From Maricaulis sp. (GTDB taxonomy: Bacteria > Pseudomonadota > Alphaproteobacteria > Caulobacterales > Maricaulaceae), in NCBI RefSeq assembly GCF_030149425.1, contig NZ_JASBRQ010000068.1, positions 62,001 through 126,000 of the forward strand: a DNA stretch of 64,000 nucleotides, written 5' to 3'. The notes beneath the pieces are model-generated. The model saw nothing but the letters and a program-made list of their open reading frames with translations. It was not told the origin of the DNA and did not search any database. Positions 57,001 through 63,522 of the stretch are shown here, one piece after another. How positions within the stretch are numbered: position 1 is the stretch's first letter; each line of letters starts with the position of its first letter. The translations under genes were made by a program, and so were the position numbers.

Positions 57001-60000
57001 CGGACACGGCGAAACCGCCATTACCGCCGCCGCCGCCGATCGATTGGGCGAGGATACCGTGGGAGATATCGCCAAAGGTGAAAATGCCATCACTCGACGT
57101 GACCTGGACATCGCCGTTGACGATGCCGCCACCGCCACCGTCACCGCCAAGCGAAACGCCAACGCCGACACCCGCCGTGCCACCAATGGAAATGGAACCG
57201 GTCGCAGACCAGCCACCATTACCACCGCCGCCACCGACCGACTGGGCGAACAGGCCGTGGGAGTTATTGCCCGTCGTCGTGATCTGGCCGGTGCTGTTCA
57301 TCGTCACAGCACTGGAATAGGAGCCGGCACCGCCATCACCGCCCAGGGCGACATCAACACCGATACCCGCTGCGCCACCAGCCGTCAGAGAGCCGGAGAA
57401 GGAGAAGCCGCCATTACCGCCAGCACCACCGATCGACTGCGCCACCAGGCCGTGGGAGTTATCCCCCGTCGTCGAGACATTGCTGGTGGAGCCGAACGTA
57501 ACCGTGTCGCCATAGCCGCCGGTTGCGCCGTCGCCACCAAGCGAAACGCCGACACCGACCGCCGCGCCATCGGAGATGGCGAGCGTCGCCGTACCGGACC
57601 AGCCACCATTACCACCGCCGCCACCGACGGATTGCGCCAGGGCGCCGAACGAGTTGTCGCCGCGGGTCTGAAGATCGCCGTCTGTAAAGACGCTGACGAC
57701 ACCGCCATCACCGCCCGATCCACCATCGCCGCCAATGGCAACGGAAACAGATGCGGAAGCCCCCAGACCCACGCTCACCGAACCGGCAAAGCTCTGGCCG
57801 CCATTACCGCCGCCGCCACCGACGGCCTGGGCAATAATACCGTGCGAGTTGGCGCCGAATGTGGTGACCGAACCGTCTGTATTGATATTGACGACACCAC
57901 CATCACCACCGGCGCCGCCTTCACCGCCAACCGCGACGCTGACGGAACCGAAGGCACCAATGGAACCGGCCACCGAATAGCCGCCATTACCGCCACCGCC
58001 ACCAACGGACTGAGCCAGAATACCAGCCGAGTTGTCGCCGCGGGTTTCAATATCGCCGTCGGAACTGGAATTGACGTTGACCGTACCGCCCTGGCTGCCT
58101 GAGCCGGCGTCACCACCGATTGCGACAGAGGCGAACAGGCCGCCGGAAACAGCGTTACCGCCATTACCGCCGCCGCCACCGATCGACTGGGCAATCAGAC
58201 CGCCCGAGTTCTCGCTGATGGTCAGAACGTTGCCGTTCACGTTGACGGTTACATCATCGGCGTTCTGGCCGTTACCGCCAGCACCACCGACGGAGATCAT
58301 ACCGCCCGCGCCGCCGCCATTACCGCCGCCGCCACCGATCGACTGGGCTACAATACCGGTCGAGTTGACGCCTTGTGTTTGGATCACATCGGTGGTGGTC
58401 ACCTCAACAGTGCCACCGAGACCGCCGCCACCACCCGTGCCGCCAATCGCGCCAAGGCCGCCGGCCGTGCCGCCATTACCGCCACCGCCGCCGATAGACT
58501 GGGCGAGGACGCCGAAGGCGCGAACGCCTTCGGTCAAAACACTTCCCGTGGAGACATCAACGGCCGCACCATCGCCGCCACTATCAGCGCTGCCACCAAT
58601 GCCGACCAGGCCCGCCGAGGAGCCACCATTACCGCCACCGCCACCGATGGCCTGAGCAATAATGCCGTGCGCGTCATCGCCATAGGTCACGGTCGTCCCG
58701 CTACCGCTGACGGTCACGATATTGGCGCTGCCGCCGCCCGAGCCGGAGCCACCAATGGCCGCCAGGCCGCCGGAGGACGCACCGGTACCGCCACCGCCAC
58801 CGATGGACTGAACGATGATACCGACGGCGCCTTCACCGCGCGTGGTAATCAGGCCGTCATGATGGACCAGAACTTCACTTGATGCACCGCCATCACCACC
58901 GGCACCACCAACGGCGACCAGCCCGCCCGTGCTCCGGCCGGATCCACCGCCGCCGCCAATCGACTGCGCGATAATGCCGTGTGAGAAGGCACCCGTGCCG
59001 CCGGTAATACCGGTATCAATGGAGCCATAGTTATAGACTGTCACTGTGCCGGCATTACCACCACTACCGGACGAGCCGCCGATGGCTGCCACGCCGCCGG
59101 CTGCGCCGGAGCGACCACCGCCGCCACCAACAGACTGGGCAAAGATACCCGGCGCATCATTGTTCCGCGTGACGATGGCACCGGTCGAAAAGTTATTGAC
59201 GGTTACATTGCCGCCGGCGCCGGCACCACCGCCGCCACCACCCGAGGCAAACAAGCCGCCGGACGCACCGGCATCACCGCCGGATCCACCGACGGATTGC
59301 GCAAAAATACCGGCAGAGTTCAATCCGCTGGTGATAATCGAGCCGTGATTGTCAACTCTTACCGTTGAACCATTACCGCCGGTTGAGCCGCTGTCGGCAT
59401 CACCCACAATACCGAAACTTGAACCGCCCGTGCCCGAAGAACCGCCCATCGACTGGGCGAGAATACCGTTGGAATCTGCGCCTGTGGTCGAGATAGCCCC
59501 GTAATTGACCACACGCACCGTGCCACCCTCGGCCGCCGGGCCAGAGGAGCCACCATCGGACCAGATGAAGCCAGAGCCACCATCGCCGCCACGGCCTGCG
59601 CGGGACTGGGCAAAGATTCCATGGGCACCCGTACCGGAGGTCGACACGTCGACATAGCTGGTCAGATCGACCGCACCACCGGCGCCGGAAGCACCACCTT
59701 CATAGCCCTGGAAGCCAAAACCGGCCGCGTTACCGCCCTTGCCGCCATCACCGCCGATGGAAATGGCGGAAATACCGGACAGACCGTCGGTTACGGACTG
59801 CACATTGCCATTATTGACGACCGTAATGACGCGGGTGATATCCGGGCCATCGCCACCATCCCCACCGGGCGAACCGTTCGCGCCGATCGTGAAACACTTG
59901 ATGATACAGATCCGGGCTCCCCAGGCATTGCTGCCGCCGGCGCCATTGGTGCCGGTGAGCCACTCGGAGTAGACATTGACATTGCCCGCGGGGATGGTCG

Positions 60001-60493
60001 GGCTGATATTGGCGCCGGGGGAACCAGGGGCGCCGGCAATGCCGGAAGATGCACCATTGATCTGGCTGGCACGCGAGGTCACCGAGGAGAAGGTGACCTT
60101 GGTGCCGCCACTGTCTTCACCCTCGATCGAAATAATCCGGCCGCCGCTATCGGTGTTGATCTTGGTAACCGTGTAGATCGTACCAGAGCCGGGGTTCTCG
60201 CCTGTCGCTGTAGGGTCAATGAAGGTGTCGCCCACCGTGTCGGCCAGAACGATGATGTTCAACGCATCGGTAAAGACGACATTATCGCCCAGCACCGCCT
60301 CGACGACTTCGCTCGCCCCCGTCACCGGGTTGGTAATCGTCGATCCAACCGTTTGCGCGTAAGCGCTCGGCGCAACAACCGCCGCCAGCGCCATGGTCGC
60401 AAGCGCCGCTCCCATGGCATGCATGGACGATCCGGCGAGCAGACGAGCTGCACGACGCGCACGAGTCGCGGACACTTTTGATTTGCTGGACAC
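48089..60493 (-). CDS. Giant autotransporter with about 48 glycine-rich repeats
   Basis: The protein is 4134 residues. A GTG start at 60493 lies five bases after GGGGGAGG; the ATG 21 codons upstream has no such site. The first 46 residues are an extended signal peptide ending SAYAQ. The passenger is built of repeats of about 50-70 residues, each with GI-x-AQS-[IV]-GGGGGNGG, then a beta-strand rich stretch and an SLGGDGGSGG-like turn, the pattern of a beta-helix adhesin. A Pro/Ala/Ser linker (about 3420-3500) and a further beta-rich segment precede a C-terminal beta-barrel (about 3858-4134) ending in Phe (VGLKF), as in type V secretion. It should be displayed on the cell surface; the ligand is unknown. 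Confidence 0.93.
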   Translation of the reverse strand: MSSKSKVSATRARRAARLLAGSSMHAMGAALATMALAAVVAPSAYAQTVGSTITNPVTGASEVVEAVLGDNVVFTDALNIIVLADTVGDTFIDPTATGENPGSGTIYTVTKINTDSGGRIISIEGEDSGGTKVTFSSVTSRASQINGASSGIAGAPGSPGANISPTIPAGNVNVYSEWLTGTNGAGGSNAWGARICIIKCFTIGANGSPGGDGGDGPDITRVITVVNNGNVQSVTDGLSGISAISIGGDGGKGGNAAGFGFQGYEGGASGAGGAVDLTSYVDVSTSGTGAHGIFAQSRAGRGGDGGSGFIWSDGGSSGPAAEGGTVRVVNYGAISTTGADSNGILAQSMGGSSGTGGSSFGIVGDADSGSTGGNGSTVRVDNHGSIITSGLNSAGIFAQSVGGSGGDAGASGGLFASGGGGGGAGAGGNVTVNNFSTGAIVTRNNDAPGIFAQSVGGGGGRSGAAGGVAAIGGSSGSGGNAGTVTVYNYGSIDTGITGGTGAFSHGIIAQSIGGGGGSGRSTGGLVAVGGAGGDGGASSEVLVHHDGLITTRGEGAVGIIVQSIGGGGGTGASSGGLAAIGGSGSGGGSANIVTVSGSGTTVTYGDDAHGIIAQAIGGGGGNGGSSAGLVGIGGSADSGGDGAAVDVSTGSVLTEGVRAFGVLAQSIGGGGGNGGTAGGLGAIGGTGGGGGLGGTVEVTTTDVIQTQGVNSTGIVAQSIGGGGGNGGGAGGMISVGGAGGNGQNADDVTVNVNGNVLTISENSGGLIAQSIGGGGGNGGNAVSGGLFASVAIGGDAGSGSQGGTVNVNSSSDGDIETRGDNSAGILAQSVGGGGGNGGYSVAGSIGAFGSVSVAVGGEGGAGGDGGVVNINTDGSVTTFGANSHGIIAQAVGGGGGNGGQSFAGSVSVGLGASASVSVAIGGDGGSGGDGGVVSVFTDGDLQTRGDNSFGALAQSVGGGGGNGGWSGTATLAISDGAAVGVGVSLGGDGATGGYGDTVTFGSTSNVSTTGDNSHGLVAQSIGGAGGNGGFSFSGSLTAGGAAGIGVDVALGGDGGAGSYSSAVTMNSTGQITTTGNNSHGLFAQSVGGGGGNGGWSATGSISIGGTAGVGVGVSLGGDGGGGGIVNGDVQVTSSDGIFTFGDISHGILAQSIGGGGGNGGFAVSGTLAVGGTAGGAVNVALGGSAGAGSNADDVLVSSTAVVETSGAGSHGIAAQSIGGGGGNGGWSATGNITAGGTGGVGVGVSIGGGGGAGSFARTVTVSQSEHIITQGSDAHGVLAQSIGGGGGNGGFAIAAGAGFGGTVGGSVNVALGGTGAVGGNADSVTVTVDDVQTMGEGAIGVMAQSIGGGGGNGGFSLSAGAGGGGTVGGSVGVSIGGGAGDGGVAGSVLVTADEVYTVSNDAIGILAQSIGGGGGNGGFAISAGAGLGGTVGGALNVAIGGGGGSGGQAGNVTVNADVVSTQGDGAHGISAQSLGGGGGNGGMSIAGGLSFGQQAVTIGVSIGGAGGTGDTPGVVTVNTDEAVSTVGDDAHGILAQSIGGGGGDGGLAISGAITAGSSNAMGINFALGGSGGAGANGNNVNVATQDLVYTQGDRSHGILAQSIGGGGGNGGMSITGSITLAGSNGGSIGVSIGGGAGAASDAGNVTTVSNGAVLTLGDESTGIFAQSIGGGGGNGGSSISGSINGTGSSAIGIDLAFGASGAIGGNAGTVSLSSSDWVATSGDRSHGMFAQSVGGGGGAGGFAISGNVNAAGSNALGGALALGGDGGNGGNAGAVTLLNSGDFVTTAGDAAHAIFAQSLGGGGGDAGFAVSGSATFAGSTTSFAVPYSIGGNSSDGGDGSTVGVSNSSMILTGGDAAMGILAQSIGGGGGNGAFSATGSLGVGSNGVAASFGIGGQNGGSGGVAGAVTVDNSGEIVTSGDSAIALAAQSIGGGGGNGHFGLSVGLAAGTSSFPALGFAMGGDGGTGGAASTVGVTNSAIINTSGNSAHGIFAQSVGGGGGNGGWAGAVAVSGGSNAYSASVAMGGDGGSGGTSAAVTVANTAGVATLGDSAHGILAQSVGGGGGNGGFSFAASGSAGSTAGSLALSMGGDAGSGNDAGTVSVNNTATITTDGANAAGIVAQSVGGGGGNGGFSVSGAIAVGSTANAASVSLGGDGGTGGLGNNVSVTNSGAIGTTSNGGVGILAQSVGGGGGAGGFSLSGSAAVAGSGSPLSASVSLGGNGGSGATSGTVTVDNSNIIITEGDQAQGILAQSIAGGGGRGGWSGSLAFAIGNSTTTASVSLGGDGGSGNDAAAVSVTNSAIISTLGNDSSGVQAQSVGGGGGTGGFSLSGSGGGASQSANTASVSIGGTGGGAGNADAVTIASTQGVTTGGDRSHGLFGQSVGGGGGNGGWSGNLAAAYSGSTSRTIGVSLGGSGGGGGDAGDVSISQEVGVSTLGDAAHGIFAQSLGGGGGNGGFSLAGSLTGGSGSTSLNVALGGSGGTAGQAGAAGITSQGTVTTEGAGSHGLFAQSIGGGGGNGGFAGTFSGALTSSNTTSLGVAIGGSGAGGGDGNTVSITSTTDIGTIGNASHGIFAQSIGGGGGNGGSTFSGSFSLSNSNSLNVSIGGSGGIGGTGGTVSVSQSGTITTSGAASYGIFAESVGGGGGQGGYAGNLSMTGSNSNTIDLSVGGDAGDGSTGGAVSVTADGIVQTTGEASHAIFAQSIGGGGGQGGMVGVDEDTFGAFLTGSTSVSLGTNSNSLNVSIGGAGGAGNSGGSVTVNTDAAILTLGNQAVGVYAQSIGGGGGDGGVGLATSGSFGAGKNGNYAIGIGGSGGTGSVGGSVDVTNTGAIITLGGAAHGVFAQSVGGGGGRGGDAGGFVTSYNSTDQSATRDTQVSVSMGGSGGTGGDGGAVSVDNQGAIGVSGEMSNGIFAQSVGGGGGEGGLVSQSGELVKTWLGFISNDENRAASVNIGGTGGAAGDGGNVVVTNSGVIFADNARSGYGIFAQSIGGGGGVGGSGLAGNVAVGGAGGAAGDGGNVTVDNSGAVSTTGSNAHGIFAQSIGGGGGVGGATDYDDSNDSRTALGAAIQTAADLTEFYQLLDSFDNPSLTLNIGGKGGAAGDGGDINITNSGSIFTSGDGAHGIMAQSVGGGGGVGGAGSVGAWGDVTISGVGGSAGDGGDINITHTGNITTEGFGAYGIFAQSIGGGGGAAGDYSFGFGTYTTNVGLNPFSGGDGDGGDITIRTNGNINIRGFGATGIFAQSVGGGGGLLGNFGSSLGSLGSFLGAGVAGEVNIIHSGDVIAPDVNAVAVLSQSDARDGTDDMVITLDSDIRGGSLFGMGVFYDGGSNNVLNTSGTVSAVSGWAMNMTTGNDTVNNTGLVVGNIDLGSGINRFNNQLGSTFMAFNTIDLRDPTGSPQSPLKVGNGAGSQSLAQRMVIAPTASEGALGLVATTSTDLKTPVSDTAPGSETSSGPIKLATSDTPVAAASPAPADAPVASSAPAATPVAADSAAFAPVATDNAASGQLVAFAPGGGEGEAFGSVTDGTATNASGFGLVAVATPAAGEPVRGEAALMGPAEAAAEDTAASSDDASDEIVVTSSDPVAPKLAVQAVLSPAVQTAVQTPVTSVMDAPVIPLAAAPGDPATFTNEGNFLMGLAATTLPIDLQDPSAEFYNLDDEGDPLFNVYYGARVINDVQLDGNYVQTDTGYLNFDVAFGPYDYDLVTLTGDADVDGTGDVTFIWLSDAVPTPLFTSPTGTATDNGLEITDTLAVDFSITTQAGDVLLNIDTDFGGVNGLNRNEQELGAHMDSNLLVGGAEGTGRLLAWLGNLQDEELYNFLMTELNPEPHIAPLQGLLNTAASFSDDLQGCGTATLMDLGEECSFVRIDAGTADRDSSFERFGTQMDTTSLRAGHQRPLNDLWRIGMAIGIESVNIHSIDAGRAYTSGDGVTMGMTLQRHWADGGVISGALSGGWMQYDTTRLMRLWEPFQIESGPDAGYVDMRLAAGKRYEFEGNRYYLLPSAEVAVTSLIHGGLYEIGAQGNGVRSDGETQYITSFSPNLEFGYFNERESGAYTRFSLALGGRLTQQDHVGLPISFRDAPNGTIPADIITEIDQELITFDAGVDFSGGDNIRISFGYSGQYGDTTDNHSAGFEVGLKF
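50750..59625 (-). repeat. About 48 in-frame repeat units of the autotransporter passenger
   Basis: Counting the AQS-x-GG motif by eye gives about 48 copies across nearly 9 kb. The glycine core is almost fixed while the flanks differ, so the units are old duplications kept by selection, with some neighbouring pairs closer to each other than to the rest. Confidence 0.85.
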
Positions 60494-60874
60494 GTATGCC
60501 TCCCCCGAACACCGCCCATCCCGGGGCGTACGCTCAAACAGTTTCGCGCCGCCCACGACGGACAGCGCTCCCCTCAGTGGCAGAATATAACCACATGCAA
60601 GGGCGTTAAGGAAAGCGATAGTTGCAAAATTTTGCTAAAATTATGCCCAACCCAACCACCTAGAAATTTCTGTTTTTTGTTTTAATTTCAGATCTCTAGA
60701 TGCATGCTGGAAACAATCCGAGGAATATTCAGATCTTCTGTTGTGAATCAACCACACCCACCCAAAGCCAGGGACACATTGCCAGCGCGCGCGGCATTAT
60801 ATTTTTTCCATAATGGATATTTTTCCAGTTTATACGCCGCATTACTTACTTCATCAGAAATTAAGGAGGCTGTT
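60494..60874. promoter_or_regulatory. Divergent AT-rich promoter region of autotransporter and microprotein
   Basis: This 381-base region is much richer in A and T than the genome around it. It holds a perfect 12-bp palindrome GCAAAATTTTGC (60624-60635), 131 bases from the autotransporter start, and two copies of TTCAGATCT (60687-60695 and 60728-60736) 41 bases apart. The pattern suggests binding sites for a regulator controlling the autotransporter, the microprotein, or both. No clear -10 or -35 was fixed. Confidence 0.45.
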
Positions 60875-60973
60875 ATGCGCTGGACCGGACTGATTATTGC
60901 CACTGCTGTTTTTGGGCTTGTCGTCGCCTTTGCCACGATCAGCACAACCGATCCGGGCCTGATCATCACCTGA
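60875..60973 (+). CDS. 32-residue single-membrane-span microprotein
   Basis: The peptide (MRWTGLIIATAVFGLVVAF followed by ATISTTDPGLIIT) has one hydrophobic helix of about 20 residues and a short C-terminal tail. Its ATG is six bases after a textbook AAGGAGG site in an otherwise non-coding, AT-rich region, so I trust it more than the longer frame that begins further left. It is not recognised. It may regulate a membrane protein or be a small toxin-like or stress peptide. Confidence 0.6.
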   Translation: MRWTGLIIATAVFGLVVAFATISTTDPGLIIT

Positions 60974-61159
60974 ACCAATACGCAGCCGCCCCGACCGGGC
61001 GCCGGCAGTTGCCGGCAGCGAAACCGGCCGGCTCGCCGGCAAGGGCTGCGGCAGCGGAATAACCCGATTTTTGTTCACGTTAGGGGTTTGACCCGGTCGC
61101 AAGGCGGTGGAATGCTCCCTCGCAAGCAGATCCCATGCTGTGGCGAGGAGGGCACCACC

Positions 61160-62395
61160 ATGATCAGAACGCTTGTCACTATGACAGCAACAGCAGCGCT
61201 GCTCACGGCTTGCGGCCAGGGCGGTCAGGCCGGACGCGACCTGAGCGATGCGAACAGCGATTATCAAAGCGTATTGCTGGAGCAGCTGATCGATGCCCAA
61301 CCGGGCGATGTCATTGACATCCCGGCCGGCGTTTATGAATTCGACCGCTCCTTGATGCTGACCGTTGACGGCGTGACGCTGCGAGGCGCCGGCATGGGCG
61401 AAACAGTGCTGAACTTCCAGAACCAGGTCGCTGGTGCCGAAGGCCTGCTGGTCACTGCCAATGACTTCACCCTGGAAAACCTGGCGATCGAAGACACGAT
61501 CGGCGATGCGGTTAAGGTCAATGGCGGCCGCAATATCGTTATCCGCGGGGTACGGGTTGAGTGGACCGGCGGATATGCGACGGAAAATGGCGCCTATGGC
61601 CTTTACCCTGTCCAGACGGAAAATGTGCTGATCGAGGATAGCGTCGCCATCGGCGCCTCCGATGCCGGCATCTATGTTGGCCAGTCGCGCAACATCACCG
61701 TTCGCAATAACCGGGCGGAATTCAATGTCGCGGGCATCGAGATTGAAAACTCTGTCGGCGCAGATGTGTACGGCAATACGGCCACCAACAATACCGGCGG
61801 CATCCTCGTCTTCAACATGCCCAACCTGCCCCAGCGCGGGCACCGGACCCGGGTTTATGACAATGACGTCTTTGCCAATAATACCGAGAATTTCGGCCAT
61901 GAGGGCACACCGGTCGCCAGCGTGCCGGCCGGGTCAGGCATTGTCATCAACTCCAATGACGAGGTTGAGATCTTCAACAACCGGATCGCCGACAACAATA
62001 CCGCTAATATAATCATCTCGAGCCTGCACTCGACCGGGTATTCGGACTATTCGGCTCAGCCAGATTTCGACCCCTATCCGGAAACCATCTGGATCCATTC
62101 CAATACCTTCACCGGCGGTGGCAGCTCCCCGGACGGGCTCGACCTGACGGCGCTGAAAGTTCTGCTTTTTGGCCTCAATGGGAGTTTTCCGGACGTGCTT
62201 TTTGACGGCTATGTGGACGCCGCCAAGCTGGAAAACGGTGCGCTCCCGGATGCCCTTCGGATCTGCGTCGGCGACGAGGTTGATGTCCTCAATGCCGATG
62301 GCCCCAACGGGTTCGAAAACCCGCGCGTCGAGACCGAGAATTACCGCTGCACCCATGAAGGCCTGCCGCCAGCAACGCTCAGCTTCCTGGACTAG
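61160..62395 (+). CDS. Parallel beta-helix lipoprotein
   Basis: The 411-residue protein has a lipoprotein signal (lipobox LTAC at about residue 18). The body is a right-handed parallel beta-helix with many N-N, V-x-V and G-I-x-I rungs (GIYVGQSRNITVRNNRAEFN, GIEIENS, GILVFN). The family pairs regularly with a diheme cytochrome-like protein, and that gene follows here. GGAGG lies 9 bases before the ATG. It may bind or cut a polysaccharide, or hold a partner in the periplasm. Confidence 0.88.
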   Translation: MIRTLVTMTATAALLTACGQGGQAGRDLSDANSDYQSVLLEQLIDAQPGDVIDIPAGVYEFDRSLMLTVDGVTLRGAGMGETVLNFQNQVAGAEGLLVTANDFTLENLAIEDTIGDAVKVNGGRNIVIRGVRVEWTGGYATENGAYGLYPVQTENVLIEDSVAIGASDAGIYVGQSRNITVRNNRAEFNVAGIEIENSVGADVYGNTATNNTGGILVFNMPNLPQRGHRTRVYDNDVFANNTENFGHEGTPVASVPAGSGIVINSNDEVEIFNNRIADNNTANIIISSLHSTGYSDYSAQPDFDPYPETIWIHSNTFTGGGSSPDGLDLTALKVLLFGLNGSFPDVLFDGYVDAAKLENGALPDALRICVGDEVDVLNADGPNGFENPRVETENYRCTHEGLPPATLSFLD

Positions 62396-62403
62396 CAGAC
62401 GTG

Positions 62404-63522
62404 ATGCACCGCCTTGCTTTCCTGGCCGGCCTGGCCCTGCTCCTGACGGCTTGTGGTCAGGAGACAGCCACCCCGCGCTTCATTGACAGCGGCAATCCGG
62501 CGCTGCTGTCGGAATGGGGACAGCTCGAGATCCGCAATGGCCAGCTTCGACCCGCCAGCGGCGTCGTGGCCTATGAGCTGACCTCTCCGCTGTTCACTGA
62601 CTATGCGCATAAGCTGCGCACGATCTGGATGCCCGAGGGCAGCCAGGCTACCTATCGCGAAGGCGAAGTGCTGGACTTTCCGGTCGGGACGGTCATCACC
62701 AAGACCTTTTACTATCCCCGGTCCAGCGAGGCGGGCGTTCTGGCCAGCGCCTACACCGGAGAAGCGCCGGCCAAGGTATCAGCTCTCGATCTCGATACCG
62801 TCGAGTTGATCGAAACCCGGATCCTGGTGCGCCGCGAGAACGGCTGGGATGCCATCCCCTATCGCTGGGAAAGCAATCAGCGCGAGGCCGGGCTCAATCG
62901 GATCGGCGATATTATTCCGATACAGCTTGACCATGCGGGCCAGCGGCTGGACTTCAACTACATCATGCCGAACGTCAATCAGTGCGCCAGCTGTCACGCG
63001 CCGGACTCCAATACGCGTGAAATCGCCCCCATCGGCCCCAAGCCCCGGCATCTCAACCGCGCGTTTGATCACGGCGACGGGCCGGTGAACCAACTCGCTC
63101 ATCTTGTCGCTGCCGGGATGCTGATCAACACGCCGCCGGCCGACGACACTCCGCGCAATGCAGACTGGACCGATATGAGCGCATCGCTGAATGCCCGGGC
63201 GCGCAGCTATCTCGACATCAATTGCAGCCATTGCCACAGCCCGGTCGGGCCAGCCGACACATCGGGCTTGTTTCTTGAACCGGATACGCCGGTGGGACCG
63301 CAACTCGGGCTGTGCAAACCACCGATCGCAGCGGGCGGTGGCACCGGCGACCGGCCCTACGATATCGTGCCGGGCGCACCGGAGCTTTCAATCCTGCTCT
63401 ATCGCATGGACTCGGTCGAGGCGGACGTGATGATGCCGGAGATTGGGCGCTCGACGATACACGCCGAAGCCGTCGCCTTGATCCGTGATTGGATCACGCA
63501 GATGGACGGCAGCTGCGCTTAA
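62404..63522 (+). CDS. Diheme c-type cytochrome-like lipoprotein
   Basis: The 372-residue protein has a lipoprotein signal (LLTAC) and two heme c motifs, CASCH near residue 200 and CSHCH near residue 278. It belongs to the SO2930/HNE_0200-type family found next to parallel beta-helix proteins. A GTG one codon upstream is an alternative start. Heme c must be attached in the periplasm. The pair's function is not known; an electron-transfer or oxidase role toward the partner's substrate is possible. The TAA stop overlaps the convergent TetR stop by 4 bases. Confidence 0.88.
   Translation: MHRLAFLAGLALLLTACGQETATPRFIDSGNPALLSEWGQLEIRNGQLRPASGVVAYELTSPLFTDYAHKLRTIWMPEGSQATYREGEVLDFPVGTVITKTFYYPRSSEAGVLASAYTGEAPAKVSALDLDTVELIETRILVRRENGWDAIPYRWESNQREAGLNRIGDIIPIQLDHAGQRLDFNYIMPNVNQCASCHAPDSNTREIAPIGPKPRHLNRAFDHGDGPVNQLAHLVAAGMLINTPPADDTPRNADWTDMSASLNARARSYLDINCSHCHSPVGPADTSGLFLEPDTPVGPQLGLCKPPIAAGGGTGDRPYDIVPGAPELSILLYRMDSVEADVMMPEIGRSTIHAEAVALIRDWITQMDGSCA

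Noticed and set aside
50750-59625. Autotransporter repeats as a CRISPR array or satellite
   Set aside because: The repeats are diverged and coding throughout, without constant direct repeats or unique spacers.
61009-61042. TTGCCGGC ... GCCGGCAA inverted repeat as a terminator of the microprotein
   Set aside because: The arms are separated by other GCCGGC copies and are followed by more GC-rich sequence, so folding is ambiguous and there is no clear T tract close by.
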